Assembly: GCF_029201445.1 (NCBI RefSeq)
Contig: NZ_CP102381.1
Coordinates: 1,240,001-1,304,000 of the forward strand
DNA length: 64,000 nt
Source: Thiomicrorhabdus lithotrophica
GTDB taxonomy: Bacteria > Pseudomonadota > Gammaproteobacteria > Thiomicrospirales > Thiomicrospiraceae
Direction of reading: 5' to 3'
Shown piece by piece: positions 36,810 to 49,717 of the stretch (its first letter is position 1; every line of letters begins with the position of its first letter). The notes under the pieces are model-generated. The model had not been told where the DNA came from, searched no databases, and saw nothing but the letters and a program-made list of their open reading frames with translations. The position numbers and the translations under genes were made by a program.

Positions 36810-38006
36810 TTAATCTTGTTTGATTAAACCATCTTTTCTAAACATATCACGAATTCCGCGAATAGCTTGGCGAGTCCTATGCTCATTTTCAATCAAACCA
36901 AAACGCACGTGATCATCACCATAATCACCAAATCCAATACCAGGTGAAACCGCTACTTTTGCTTCTGAAAGAAGTTTCTTTGAAAACTCAATTGAACCCA
37001 TTTCTTTGTATTCTTCTGGGATTGGAGCCCATACAAACATAGTAGCTTTTGGCGGCACAACCGGCCAGCCAATAGCATTAAGACCATCACAAAGTACATC
37101 ACGACGAAGCTTGTACATATCGCTTATTTCTTGCACACACTCTTGCGGCCCCTCTAAAGCAGCAATGGCAGCTACCTGAATTGGCGTAAAAGTACCATAA
37201 TCTAAATAAGATTTCATGCGCTTTAAAGCGTTAACTAACGTAGGATTACCCACCATAAAACCAACACGCCAGCCTGGCATATTATAGCTTTTAGATAACG
37301 TATAGAATTCAACAGCAATGTCTTTGGCACCTTCAACCTGCATAATGGAGGGGGCTTTGTAACCATCAAATGCAATATCAGCATACGCTAAATCATGAAT
37401 AACCCAAATATTGTGCTCTTTAGCAATCGAAATCACTTTTTCAAAAAAATCTATTTCAACAGTTTGTGTTGTAGGGTTGCCAGGGAAGTTTAAAACCAAC
37501 ATCTTAGGTTTTGGCCATGATTCTTTAATCGCTTTTTCTAGCTCTTCAAAGAAATCTACATCCGGTGTCAATTTAACATGACGAACATCTGCACCTGCAA
37601 TAACAAACCCATAAGGGTGGATTGGATAAGCTGGATTAGGCACTAAGACGGTATCGCCTTTATCAACCGTTGCTAAGGCTAGATGCGCTAGACCTTCTTT
37701 AGAACCGATGGTCACAACAGCTTCTGTGTCCGGATCTAAATCAACATCAAACTTATTCTTATACCAGTTACAGATAGCCTTACGAAGGCGAGGAATACCC
37801 TGTGATACAGAGTAGCGGTGAGTACCCTCTCTCTGTACAACTTCAATAAGTTTGTCAACAATATGTTTTGGGGTATCTTGGTCTGGGTTACCCATACCAA
37901 AATCAATAATGTCTTCGCCTCTTCGGCGGGCTTCAGCCTTTAGCTCACCAACAATATTAAAAACATAAGGAGGAAGTCTGTTTATTCTTTGAAAATCGTC
38001 TGCCAC
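36810..38006 (-). CDS. alaC: alanine transaminase AlaC
   Basis: 398 residues, class I/II PLP aminotransferase. [22 protein letters not shown] and the PLP lysine in [15 protein letters not shown] fit AlaC (YfdZ), which makes alanine from pyruvate and glutamate. It starts with GTG, preceded by AAGG. The alaC-hom order is common in gammaproteobacteria. Confidence 0.92.
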   Translation of the reverse strand: MADDFQRINRLPPYVFNIVGELKAEARRRGEDIIDFGMGNPDQDTPKHIVDKLIEVVQREGTHRYSVSQGIPRLRKAICNWYKNKFDVDLDPDTEAVVTIGSKEGLAHLALATVDKGDTVLVPNPAYPIHPYGFVIAGADVRHVKLTPDVDFFEELEKAIKESWPKPKMLVLNFPGNPTTQTVEIDFFEKVISIAKEHNIWVIHDLAYADIAFDGYKAPSIMQVEGAKDIAVEFYTLSKSYNMPGWRVGFMVGNPTLVNALKRMKSYLDYGTFTPIQVAAIAALEGPQECVQEISDMYKLRRDVLCDGLNAIGWPVVPPKATMFVWAPIPEEYKEMGSIEFSKKLLSEAKVAVSPGIGFGDYGDDHVRFGLIENEHRTRQAIRGIRDMFRKDGLIKQD

Positions 38007-38331
38007 GAAAGTATGCCTTCTATCACGGGGTCTCAGTTTCGGATGTTATTTAGTAACAAAAACTTTATTATGTTTGTTGTCTAAATAGCAGGACTTTTAT
38101 TGATTCTGAGAAGGAAATAAATAAAGGAATAATGATACAGCATCCAATTTTTTCGTCAATTGAAAATCCTCTCTAAATCACCATTTTTAGCGAGATTAAA
38201 CACATATTGTATTCAGAATTGTCAGGCTTCATCAATTGAGAAGATTTGCATTAATTTAGTTGTTCCAATTTCATTCGATAATGAAGAATTCAATTCGCTA
38301 TAATTGTCCTATTAAAAGCCAAGGAAAAACT
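38007..38331. other. 325-base gap between divergent alaC and the Mth938-like gene
   Basis: AT-rich. A plus-strand TATAAT at 38299-38304 with no good -35 may drive the Mth938-like gene; an open frame reaching back to 38260 is judged to be 5' extension only. No repeat is present. Confidence 0.35.
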
Positions 38332-38709
38332 ATGAAATTTACAGAACATCGCGATTCAAATGTCTACGCAGTAAAAAGATATGAACCTGGCCGAGTTAAA
38401 GTAAATAATTTGGAATTTACAGACAGCTTTTATATTACTCAAAATACTTACGACAATAACTGGCCTTGCCAATCTATAGAAACCATTAGCACAGAGCTAT
38501 TGGATATACTTTTAAGTGAAAAACCTGAAGTCATTGTATTAGGAACAGGTGAAAGCCAGCATTTTCCAGAACCTAAGTACTTTTCTTATTGCGCCGCTCA
38601 AGGCGTTGGATTAGAGGTCATGGCTAATGATGCCGCATGTAGAACTTATAATGTATTAACAACGGAAGATAGAGACATCGTTTTAGCCCTTATTATGAAT
38701 AAAGCCTAA
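38332..38709 (+). CDS. Mth938-like domain protein (DUF498)
   Basis: 125 residues from the ATG at 38332, which has AAGGAAA seven bases upstream; longer in-frame starts lack a ribosome site. PEVIVLGTGESQHFPEPKYFSY and VMANDAACRTYNVL are hallmarks of this family. The fold resembles NDUFAF3-type complex I assembly factors; bacterial function is unknown. Normal length for the family is about 120-130. Confidence 0.88.
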   Translation: MKFTEHRDSNVYAVKRYEPGRVKVNNLEFTDSFYITQNTYDNNWPCQSIETISTELLDILLSEKPEVIVLGTGESQHFPEPKYFSYCAAQGVGLEVMANDAACRTYNVLTTEDRDIVLALIMNKA

Positions 38710-38760
38710 AATTAGAGTTTTAGCTAACAAACTTTAGCGTTTGTATGATTGCCAAAATTA

Positions 38761-38784
38761 AAAGTTACCAGGCCTGGTAGCTTT
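38761..38784. repeat. 24-bp near-perfect palindrome containing ACCAGGCCTGGT
   Basis: Core 38767-38778; arms AAAGTT/AGCTTT match but for one T-G position. It lies in the convergent gap with nlpD and there is no other terminator there. Confidence 0.88.
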
Positions 38785-38836
38785 ATAAAAACTAGAAAAC
38801 CAACTGACCAAAAATCCTCCCTGTAAATTGTTTTTA

Positions 38837-39754
38837 TTATTTATATTTTAAAACCTTTTTAATATCTACTTTACGACCCTGATATCGTGCTTCTAGATAA
38901 AGCTTAGGACGTTTAGTATTACCCGTGCCCCCCATTGTGGCAACATACTGCCCCGCTTCAACCGTATCCCCCTCTTTAACAAGTAAAGCACTATTATGGG
39001 CATAAATCGACATATAATCGTTGTCATGCTTGATGACCAACATCCAACCATAATTGATAATACCATTGCCCGAATAGACTACTTTACCATTTGCCACGGC
39101 TTTCACTTTTTGACCAGGAACACCGTAAACCTCTAGTACATACAGCCCTGCATGATCTCTTAGAAATCTATACGATAGCCCTTTATGCATGGGCCACACC
39201 CAAGGTTGTTTTTTTGTACTTTTAGACTTAACAATCGCTGTCTTAGGCTCAGGTCGCGTTATGGCTTTAGCAGTAACCTCTTTAGGTTTAGATTTTAATG
39301 AACCTTTTGCTTTTGACGCTGATTCACTCAATTTTATGTTTGGCTTTGGGTTGGCTATATTTATATCATTTTGAGAAGGGTTAGCCATTGATTTAGGTTT
39401 AATCCTATGACTGTAATCAGATGAACTCTTAGTTGGCAAAAACAATTCTTGTTTAACATAGATTATGTAAGGTGGTAACAGGTGGTTTTCTTTAGCAATC
39501 GCTTTGACTGAGGAGTCACACCTATGTGCGATTTCACTGAGTGTATCGCCAGACTTAACTTTATAAGGTGACTTACAGGCGTTAACAGAAGGCATTGCCT
39601 TAACATTACTTTCTTTATTACTTACAGAATCTCTAGCTGTGTATTTAGTCGGAGATGAACAAGATACTATTAAAAAACTGATTGAAAATAAGAGTGTTAA
39701 CTTTAAAACGCTGAGTTTATAAGAGTAGAACATAGTCTGTGAATTCGATTCCAT
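38837..39754 (-). CDS. nlpD: LysM/M23 lipoprotein NlpD
   Basis: 305 residues. A lipoprotein signal with a Cys near residue 32 (SFLIVSCSS), a LysM domain (about 63-107, YKVKSGDTLSEIAHRC), a Lys/Pro/Ser linker and a LytM (M23) domain (about 190-305). Of the metal motifs only YAHN is kept; HxxxD and the final HxH are lost, as in NlpD, so it should activate the AmiC amidase rather than cut peptidoglycan. It lies downstream of surE-pcm-yqaA, but no rpoS follows. Confidence 0.9.
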   Translation of the reverse strand: MESNSQTMFYSYKLSVLKLTLLFSISFLIVSCSSPTKYTARDSVSNKESNVKAMPSVNACKSPYKVKSGDTLSEIAHRCDSSVKAIAKENHLLPPYIIYVKQELFLPTKSSSDYSHRIKPKSMANPSQNDINIANPKPNIKLSESASKAKGSLKSKPKEVTAKAITRPEPKTAIVKSKSTKKQPWVWPMHKGLSYRFLRDHAGLYVLEVYGVPGQKVKAVANGKVVYSGNGIINYGWMLVIKHDNDYMSIYAHNSALLVKEGDTVEAGQYVATMGGTGNTKRPKLYLEARYQGRKVDIKKVLKYK

Positions 39755-39800
39755 TTCATTAAACCCTCAGGATTAACGCGAGAGTTTGCGATAGATTAAG

Positions 39801-40388
39801 CTAGTAAGATCCCAGCATTTTGTATGCAATATATATAAAGATTAATACTACTAAGGTCCAACCAATCCAGTCAACCCATTTCCTAACGGTTGTTTCGAAT
39901 TTTTGGCCGCCCCAGCGCATTAAGCCTGCAACTAAAAAGAAACGGGCGCCGCGACCAATAAAAGACGCAATAATAAAAGGCAAGAAAGCCATTGCAGTCG
40001 CACCAGCAGCAATCGTGAACAACTTATAAGGAATCGGACTAAAACCTGCTATAAAAACAATCCAAACCCCATACTCAGCAAACCAATCATTAATTGTGGC
40101 AATCTTAGACTGATAACCCAAAGATTCTATAATTGGCATTAACAAGTCCATTGCTAAATAACCAATAACATAACCTAGCACCCCACCAAGTATTGAAAAA
40201 ATAGTGGTCAACCAAGCATAGTAGAATGCTTTTTCAGGTCTTGCTAAACTCATCGGCATAAGCATAACATCGGGTGGAATAGGGAAAAAAGAAGATTCCG
40301 CAAAACTAAGCCCACTTAAATAGATAGGTGCCTTTTTGTGTTTTGACCAAATGAGTGCTTTATCATATAAAGTTGTAAAAATTTTCAA
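39801..40388 (-). CDS. yqaA: YqaA-type DedA/VTT-domain membrane protein
   Basis: 195 residues with about four membrane helices. FAESSFFPIPPDVMLMPMSLARP, IGRGARFF and FSPIPYKLFTIAAGA are the conserved YqaA/VTT motifs. Related DedA proteins move phospholipids between membrane leaflets; YqaA itself is uncharacterised. Its start overlaps the pcm stop by four bases. Confidence 0.9.
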   Translation of the reverse strand: MKIFTTLYDKALIWSKHKKAPIYLSGLSFAESSFFPIPPDVMLMPMSLARPEKAFYYAWLTTIFSILGGVLGYVIGYLAMDLLMPIIESLGYQSKIATINDWFAEYGVWIVFIAGFSPIPYKLFTIAAGATAMAFLPFIIASFIGRGARFFLVAGLMRWGGQKFETTVRKWVDWIGWTLVVLIFIYIAYKMLGSY

Positions 40389-41065
40389 GCTTCCACTCCT
40401 GATTTCATCGGCACAAACATAACTTCTCCTAAACAGGTTTCAATGACTTTTGAAGGCGTTTTTTCAAACCCATAAAGTAATTGTCTAGACTCACCAATGG
40501 GCATCACTAGCCTACCACCAACTCTCAATTGATTAATTAACTCTTGGGGAAGTTCTGCAGGAGATGCGGCAGAAATAATGGCATCAAATGGGGCTTTATC
40601 TGGCCATCCCCAATGACCGTCACTTAAAGAAAACTGAATATTTTCTAGCTCTAACTTACTCAATGTGATTTCCGCACGTTCAGATAAAGCTTGTATCCGT
40701 TCAACGCTATATACCTTATCTGCCAATAGAGAAAGAATCGCAGTTTGATAACCTGAACCAGTACCAATTTCTAAGACTTTTTTTATTGGAGTAGATGATT
40801 CTAGTAACCACTGAGTCATTTTAGCCACCACCCATGGTTGCGAGATCGTTTGGCCATAACCAATTGGAAGTGCTGTATCTTCATAAGAACGCGAAGACAT
40901 CGCTTCATCTAAAAAGAGGTGCCTAGGGACAATTCGCATCGTATCCAGAACTCGATCATCGTTAATCCCTTTTTCAATTAACCGTTCAACAAGACGATTT
41001 CGAGTGCGTTGTGATGTCATTCCCAAACCTTGATAAGCTTCAAAAGCCGGATTAGGATATTGCAT
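40385..41065 (-). CDS. pcm: protein-L-isoaspartate O-methyltransferase
   Basis: 226 residues. VLEIGTGSGYQTAIL is the S-adenosylmethionine site; QTISQPWVVAKMTQ and the GGRLVMPIG segment are family signatures. It methylates isoaspartyl residues in damaged proteins so they can return to aspartate. It is 53 bases downstream of surE and overlaps yqaA, as in the classical surE-pcm order. Confidence 0.94.
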   Translation of the reverse strand: MQYPNPAFEAYQGLGMTSQRTRNRLVERLIEKGINDDRVLDTMRIVPRHLFLDEAMSSRSYEDTALPIGYGQTISQPWVVAKMTQWLLESSTPIKKVLEIGTGSGYQTAILSLLADKVYSVERIQALSERAEITLSKLELENIQFSLSDGHWGWPDKAPFDAIISAASPAELPQELINQLRVGGRLVMPIGESRQLLYGFEKTPSKVIETCLGEVMFVPMKSGVEA

Positions 41066-41118
41066 GATTGGCCCTAGAATTAAAACTTAACATGATTTTT
41101 CTAAATCTAATGTACAAA

Positions 41119-41901
41119 CTAATCAAGAGAAAGTCCTTTTTCCCAATCGTGTAAAGTTTCCATCATTTCATAATGGCTTAAGTCTATCTTTAATGGTGTA
41201 ACTGACGCATAACCATTCTCTACAGCATGAAAATCCGTACCCTCACCGGCATCTGCAGCTTCACCAGCCGGCCCTATCCAGTAAATAGGTAAACCTCTAG
41301 GATCCACCTGCTTAACAACAGGTTCAGAAATATGCCGCTTACCTAATCGAGTCACTTTGATTCCCTTCAATTTAGCAAGCGGAATATCAGGAACATTAAT
41401 ATTGATAATAGTATCTTGAGCGAGTGTGATACCAGGCATATCCTGTAAAAACTTGAGTAATACATAAGCAGCCGTATCAAAATGCTGGTTACCACATAAA
41501 GAGATAGCCACTGAAGGCTTTCCAAGAAAACGCCCTTCTGTGGCAGCAGCAACAGTTCCAGAATATAAGACATCATCTCCCATATTTGCTCCTGCATTTA
41601 TACCAGACAACACAATATCAGGTTGATAATCTAGGCCACCATTCATTCCAAGGTGAACACAATCAGTAGGCGTACCATTGACACTGTAAACATGACAACG
41701 TGGATCATCGCTTAAACTTGTATGCAAGTTCATACGTAATGGCTCAAGCAGGGTTAAAGAGTTACTAGCAGCACTTCGGTTTCGTTCCGGTGCCATGATA
41801 TCCAAGCGTGAAAATTCTATGTTTTGACGAAGAGACTGAAAAACAGTTTGAATACCTGGTGCAAAATACCCATCATCATTAGAGAGTAAGATTTTCATCA
41901 T
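41119..41901 (-). CDS. surE: 5'/3'-nucleotidase SurE
   Basis: 260 residues. ILLSNDDGYFAPGI carries the metal-binding Asp pair; GTPTDCVHLG, SGINAGANMGDDVLYSGTVAAA complete the SurE pattern. It removes phosphate from nucleoside mono- and polyphosphates and exopolyphosphate. The ATG at 41901 (AGG eight bases upstream) is preferred to a TTG two codons earlier. Confidence 0.94.
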   Translation of the reverse strand: MMKILLSNDDGYFAPGIQTVFQSLRQNIEFSRLDIMAPERNRSAASNSLTLLEPLRMNLHTSLSDDPRCHVYSVNGTPTDCVHLGMNGGLDYQPDIVLSGINAGANMGDDVLYSGTVAAATEGRFLGKPSVAISLCGNQHFDTAAYVLLKFLQDMPGITLAQDTIININVPDIPLAKLKGIKVTRLGKRHISEPVVKQVDPRGLPIYWIGPAGEAADAGEGTDFHAVENGYASVTPLKIDLSHYEMMETLHDWEKGLSLD

Positions 41902-42055
41902 GTACAATACCTATAAAACAATTTAAAAGATTCACTGCGTTGGTAAGAGTAGTTAAAAACTCAAAGTCAGTCAGCCTTTTTAGCTAAAAACAACAAAACT
42001 AGGTTTTTAAGATTAATTAAAATCGTTCGACCACACGGATTATATAACCTCAATC

Positions 42056-42619
42056 ATGTCAGAAGAAGATAAATCACTATTTCTTGAAGCAATGCAAGGT
42101 GTTGTACCTTTGGACACTGTTGAAAAACGACCTCTATACAACTCAAACACCATTAGTCAAACTCAAAAAGAAGTCATTAAACAAGTAAAACGAAAGGCTA
42201 AAGCAAATCAAAACCGCCTTAAATCAAATGACATCCAGCCCTTAGACAGAAGCTATCAGGTAAAACAAGTTACCGCGTTCGAAAGCCTCCTTTACCATTG
42301 TAAAGGCCTCCGCTTACAAGAGCTTTCAAAGCTAAAAAAGGGAGAGTTTACAGTTCAAGCGGTTCTTGATCTTCATGGCTTTACCCAGAATGAAGCAGAG
42401 TTACAGACTATTGCATTTATAAATGATTGCTATGAAAGTAAATATCGTTATATACGAATCATTCACGGCAAAGGCTACAACTCAGAAGACAATTATCCTA
42501 TCTTAAAAAACTTGGTTAACCAAATATTAAGACAGCAAAAACAAGTACTGGCATTTACTAGTACGCCTCAAAAAGATGGCGGAACGGGTGCTGTTAATGT
42601 ATTTTTAAAAGCACACTAA
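42056..42619 (+). CDS. Smr/MutS2-type domain protein
   Basis: 187 residues. A polar N-terminal half is followed by an Smr domain (about 105-187) with VLDLHGFTQNEAE (LDxHG motif), IRIIHGKGY (HGxG motif) and TPQKDGGTGAVNVFL. Smr domains cut or bind branched nucleic acids; E. coli SmrB is involved in cleaving mRNA at collided ribosomes. No clear Shine-Dalgarno sequence. It ends 19 bases before the convergent ftsB stop. Confidence 0.88.
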   Translation: MSEEDKSLFLEAMQGVVPLDTVEKRPLYNSNTISQTQKEVIKQVKRKAKANQNRLKSNDIQPLDRSYQVKQVTAFESLLYHCKGLRLQELSKLKKGEFTVQAVLDLHGFTQNEAELQTIAFINDCYESKYRYIRIIHGKGYNSEDNYPILKNLVNQILRQQKQVLAFTSTPQKDGGTGAVNVFLKAH

Positions 42620-42638
42620 CTATATGAGATAACCTTAT

Positions 42639-42998
42639 CTACTCTATTTTAGTACCAGGTAAAGCTTCTACAAGAGGCTTAACCTCTTCATCGGTGACTG
42701 AATTTACGTTCAACTCTACTTCTGATTGAAGTTCAATTACTTTTATAAACACTTCATCTTTTTTAACCATACCAAGGGTTTGCCTCGCTAAAGTTTCAAT
42801 AGATGATGGATTTTCTTGTAAAGCCTTAACCTGCGTAGCAAGCTCTGAATTTAACAAACGCTGTTCTTCGAGAGAGCTCTCAAGTGTTTTTAGCTGTTCC
42901 TGTAACGAAAAAAGCTCGCCTAGCCCCCCTTCAGAGGACAATAAACGAGCTTGTAAAATTACAATCAGGATAGCTAATGCGAGATAGAGTGTTTTCAC
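42639..42998 (-). CDS. ftsB: cell division protein FtsB
   Basis: 119 residues. A single membrane helix at 3-19 and a leucine-rich coiled coil to residue 60, then the IETLARQTLGMVKKDEVFIKV FtsB signature. FtsB joins FtsL and FtsQ in the divisome. It is separated from eno by only 22 bases, which hold a palindrome copy, and the pyrG-kdsA-eno-ftsB order is conserved. Confidence 0.92.
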   Translation of the reverse strand: MKTLYLALAILIVILQARLLSSEGGLGELFSLQEQLKTLESSLEEQRLLNSELATQVKALQENPSSIETLARQTLGMVKKDEVFIKVIELQSEVELNVNSVTDEEVKPLVEALPGTKIE

Positions 42999-43000
42999 AT

Positions 43001-43012
43001 TGCAGGCCTGGT
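43001..43012. repeat. palindrome copy between eno and ftsB
   Basis: TGCAGGCCTGGT, immediately before the ftsB start codon (42998) on the minus strand, so it occupies the ftsB ribosome-binding region. CCAGGCCTG supplies AGG-like bases there. Confidence 0.8.
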
Positions 43013-43020
43013 AACTTAGA

Positions 43021-44358
<1,338 letters not shown>

Positions 44359-44402
44359 TTATATGACTTTTAAATGACAATATCATCATTTAACCCGTCA
44401 AT

Positions 44403-45245
44403 CTATTTATCCAACAAGCTGTTTTCAATAAAACCTTGTTGTTTAACCACTTCATCAAGGGCTTTTAACGTTTCTAACAATGGCTTAAGGTTATTTATTG
44501 GCCACATATTAGGACCATCACTTAAGGCTTTTTCTGGATTTGGATGCGTTTCCATAAATACACCAGAAACGCCAGCAGCGATTGCGGCTCTAGCCAGAAC
44601 TGGAACCATTTCTCTTTGACCACCAGAAGTCGTACCTTGTCCGCCAGGCTGTTGAACAGAATGCGTTGCATCAAAAACAACAGGACAACCTGTAGAACGC
44701 ATTGAGGCTAACCCTCTCATATCGGATACTAATGTATTGTAACCAAAAGAAGTTCCGCGGTCACAAACCATAATATCTTCATTACCTACTTCATGCGCTT
44801 TAGCTACTACCTGATTCATATCCCAAGGTGCTTGAAATTGGCCTTTTTTGATATTAACAGGAATCCCTTGGCGACAAACATTTTGAATGAAGTTAGTCTG
44901 ACGAACTAGAAATGCCGGTGTTTGCATAACATCAACGACAGAAGCAACTTCACCTAAAGGGGTATCTTCATGCACGTCTGTTAAAACGGGAACGCCAATT
45001 TCATCTTTTACTTTTTGTAAAATACGCAAGCCTTCTTCAACACCTAAGCCTCTAAAACTTTTAGTAGATGAACGATTTGCTTTGTCATAAGATGATTTAT
45101 AAATAAAAGGAATCCCTAAAGAATCCGTCATTTCTTTAAGCTGCCCTGCTGTATCAATAGCTAATTGCTCAGATTCAATAACACACGGGCCTGCGATTAG
45201 AAAAAAAGGTTGGTCAATACCAACATCAAATCCACATAATTTCAT
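44403..45245 (-). CDS. kdsA: 3-deoxy-8-phosphooctulonate synthase
   Basis: 280 residues, TIM-barrel aldolase. [10 protein letters not shown] and [13 protein letters not shown], and [10 protein letters not shown], are KdsA motifs. It joins arabinose-5-phosphate and phosphoenolpyruvate to make KDO-8-phosphate for lipopolysaccharide. pyrG ends three bases before its ribosome site region and eno follows, so the trio is probably one unit; AAAGG lies seven bases before the ATG. Confidence 0.96.
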   Translation of the reverse strand: MKLCGFDVGIDQPFFLIAGPCVIESEQLAIDTAGQLKEMTDSLGIPFIYKSSYDKANRSSTKSFRGLGVEEGLRILQKVKDEIGVPVLTDVHEDTPLGEVASVVDVMQTPAFLVRQTNFIQNVCRQGIPVNIKKGQFQAPWDMNQVVAKAHEVGNEDIMVCDRGTSFGYNTLVSDMRGLASMRSTGCPVVFDATHSVQQPGGQGTTSGGQREMVPVLARAAIAAGVSGVFMETHPNPEKALSDGPNMWPINNLKPLLETLKALDEVVKQQGFIENSLLDK

Positions 45246-45248
45246 TAT

Positions 45249-46943
<1,695 letters not shown>

Positions 46944-47065
46944 TTATAGCGCTAATTACGGCAATGAATTAATTAAACTTTAAACTCTAATTAACAGGAT
47001 GATTATGGTTTTTTCACCAAAGCAAAAATATTAAATTGGTCTAATTTCAAAACCAACATCCTTTC

Positions 47066-48454
47066 TTATAACAATTGCATCAACTCCATTCTCTGAGAAT
47101 GAGACAAACCTATTTGTTTTATTGCTGTATTTTTTTCTAATAATTCTTTGTTAACACTGGTGCATTGTTCACAACCTAGAACAACAACCTCACCGTTCTC
47201 AAGCTCTAGAACTGGCCAAACCCCCCTCTCCCAAACAGGAATGTCGTGGCTTTGAAAAAATGTTTTCATCTGTTTTTTATCGACTACATCCTTAGGCGAG
47301 ATTGAGCGCAAATTGGCATTAGAAACATCACCTAATGAAATGTTTTTAAACAAAAAATCATCAAATAAATCAAACGTACTTCCAAATAAATTCTCAACAT
47401 CCTTTAATGCTAAAGAAAATGCAACGGGCTTATTTTTAAGGTAATACAATCTATCTTTATAGACTCTTAATTCACCACTACTCAATTGGTAACAAAAGTT
47501 TTTATTTTGACTATTCGAATAATTTAACCAAGAATTTTTAATCCATTCGTAATGCATTGAGCTCAATACAACTCCTGGCCAATTCTGTTTAAACCAAAAT
47601 CGAATCGTATTTTTTTGCTCAACCCAAGGGATCTGTTGAATATTGCGCAATCCTATAAAACAACTGCTAAAGCACGTGTCAGCCAATGATTTTTGGGCAA
47701 AATTATCCAATAATTCGGATGCTTCTTGCATATGACTAGCGGTATTAGAAATAGAAGCTTGTACATCTGGCCACAAGGACTCTATCCCTTTCAAAACGTC
47801 ATGACGTACAAAGTTGCGACGAAATTGTGTGTCTTGATTGCTTTGATCATTGATATAAATCAGCTGGTTGTATTCAGAGTATTTAACCAGTTCAGTATAT
47901 GGGACTTTTAACAATGGACGATAATGTTCAAATACAAAACCACTATCAGTATAACGTTTTATACAAAAAGGCATCGCGGACAGACCATTAATACCAGCAC
48001 CTCTAAACAAGTTTAATAACAGCGTTTCTACTTGATCACGCTGATGGTGTCCAGTAACCAAAAAGGATTTATCAGAAGAGACTTCTTCAATAACCTCAGC
48101 CATGGCTTTATAGCGTTCTGTTCTTGCTGTTGCTTCTAGTCCTTTTCTTGAAAAGGAAGCCAGATCTACTTTTAAACTAACAAACTCCACATTCAAGCTA
48201 TTACAAACTTGCTTACAATGATCAGACCATTCTTTTGATTCTGCTTGCAAGCCATGGTCTACATAGATGGCTTTCAATTTAAAGCTAATGCTTTGATTTT
48301 GAATAGCTTGATTTAAAGCATGCAGTAAAACTGTGGAGTCTAAACCACCACTAAAGGCAACATGTATTACACAGGGGGATTTGATTTTAGAAAGGAAAGA
48401 ATCAACGGCCGATTTTATCGACGACAAGGAAGAAAGCGATGAAGAAATAGCCAT
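47066..48454 (-). CDS. tilS: tRNA(Ile)-lysidine synthetase
   Basis: 462 residues from the ATG at 48454, which follows AGGGG; an in-frame GTG lies just upstream. VAFSGGLDSTVLLHAL is the PP-loop, TGHHQRDQVETLLLNLFRGAG follows. The C-terminal domains of TilS are recognisable. It changes the wobble C of tRNA-Ile (CAU) to lysidine, so AUA codons read as isoleucine. It lies downstream of accA by about 50 bases on the same strand, as in E. coli. Confidence 0.93.
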   Translation of the reverse strand: MAISSSLSSLSSIKSAVDSFLSKIKSPCVIHVAFSGGLDSTVLLHALNQAIQNQSISFKLKAIYVDHGLQAESKEWSDHCKQVCNSLNVEFVSLKVDLASFSRKGLEATARTERYKAMAEVIEEVSSDKSFLVTGHHQRDQVETLLLNLFRGAGINGLSAMPFCIKRYTDSGFVFEHYRPLLKVPYTELVKYSEYNQLIYINDQSNQDTQFRRNFVRHDVLKGIESLWPDVQASISNTASHMQEASELLDNFAQKSLADTCFSSCFIGLRNIQQIPWVEQKNTIRFWFKQNWPGVVLSSMHYEWIKNSWLNYSNSQNKNFCYQLSSGELRVYKDRLYYLKNKPVAFSLALKDVENLFGSTFDLFDDFLFKNISLGDVSNANLRSISPKDVVDKKQMKTFFQSHDIPVWERGVWPVLELENGEVVVLGCEQCTSVNKELLEKNTAIKQIGLSHSQRMELMQLL

Positions 48455-48506
48455 AAACACCCCTAATAAATTAGATGCGATTTAGAGGTGTTTATAGAAA
48501 AAAGAA

Positions 48507-49463
48507 TTAGGCAGATTCAAAATTACCATAATCCATGTATCTTTGGTATCGAGTAGCAACTAACTCGTCTACAGACTTAGTTTTAAAAACATTTAGTTGA
48601 GCAATTAAAGCATTTTTAACATTTTCAGCTGACACTTTATGATCACGATGCGCTCCACCCAATGGCTCAGGAATGATTTCATCAACTAAGCCAAGGGATT
48701 TTAAACGAACAGCTGTAATACCTAATGCTTCAGCCGCATCAGCGGCATTGGCTGCATTTTTCCATAGAATTGAAGCACAACCTTCAGGAGAGATAACAGA
48801 GTAAGTACTGTATTGCATCATCATAGTGACATCACCAACACCAATCGCTAAAGCTCCACCAGAACCACCCTCACCAATAACGGTACAGATAATTGGCGTC
48901 TTTAACTCAGCCATTTCAATCAAATTACGAGCAATTGCTTCACTTTGGCCGCGCTCTTCGGCATTGATACCTGGGTAAGCACCTGGAGTATCAATAAAAG
49001 TGACTATTGGCAGACTAAAACGTTCGGCCATTTTCATTAGACGTAATGCTTTACGATAGCCTTCAGGGCGCGGCATACCAAAATTACGGCGTATTTTCTC
49101 TTTAGTATCACGCCCTTTTTCTTGAGCAATTACCATTACTGACTGGCCATCTAAACGAGCCACACCACCAACTATAGCTTCATCATCTGCAAACGCTCTA
49201 TCGCCATGAAGCTCTTTAAAATCGGTGAAAATTGAACCAATATAATCTAAAGCGTAAGGTCTTTGTGGGTGGCGAGAAACTTTGGAAATCTGAACATCTG
49301 TTAATTTTTTAAATATTGTTTCTGTTAGATTTTGGCTCTTTTCTTCCAAAGCCGAAATTTCCTGCAATAAATTCATATCAGCACCATCTAGATGACGTAA
49401 CTCATCAATTTTTGCTTCTAATTCTGCTATTGGCTGTTCAAAATCTAAAAAATCAAGTTTCAT
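48507..49463 (-). CDS. accA: acetyl-CoA carboxylase carboxyltransferase subunit alpha
   Basis: 318 residues from the ATG at 49463, giving the standard opening [19 protein letters not shown]; an upstream in-frame start would add an unconserved 16 residues. Typical crotonase-like motifs: [36 protein letters not shown] and [11 protein letters not shown]. With AccD it transfers carboxyl from biotin to acetyl-CoA, the first step of fatty-acid synthesis. Confidence 0.95.
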   Translation of the reverse strand: MKLDFLDFEQPIAELEAKIDELRHLDGADMNLLQEISALEEKSQNLTETIFKKLTDVQISKVSRHPQRPYALDYIGSIFTDFKELHGDRAFADDEAIVGGVARLDGQSVMVIAQEKGRDTKEKIRRNFGMPRPEGYRKALRLMKMAERFSLPIVTFIDTPGAYPGINAEERGQSEAIARNLIEMAELKTPIICTVIGEGGSGGALAIGVGDVTMMMQYSTYSVISPEGCASILWKNAANAADAAEALGITAVRLKSLGLVDEIIPEPLGGAHRDHKVSAENVKNALIAQLNVFKTKSVDELVATRYQRYMDYGNFESA

Positions 49464-49717
49464 ATTATTTTTATCCGTCTTACTAGATAGAGGGTTATTA
49501 ATTCTATACATTTTACCAAAATTGCATATGCAATGGGCAATTTGCTAACAATTTTTCGCGGCCAAAAACTAAACTCTTAACCCTCTTTCTATAATTAATT
49601 TAACTCAGAGGGTTGCGTTTATAAAAATTCCTTTTAGAATCTGCCACTTATTTGAAAACCTTAATTTTAGCCATCAGTTTTTAACTGAATAAATCAAATC
49701 AATTAATAGGAATTATT

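Noticed and set aside
38260-38331. N-terminal extension of the Mth938-like protein
   Set aside because: The added residues are not family-like and the internal ATG has an AAGGAAA ribosome site.
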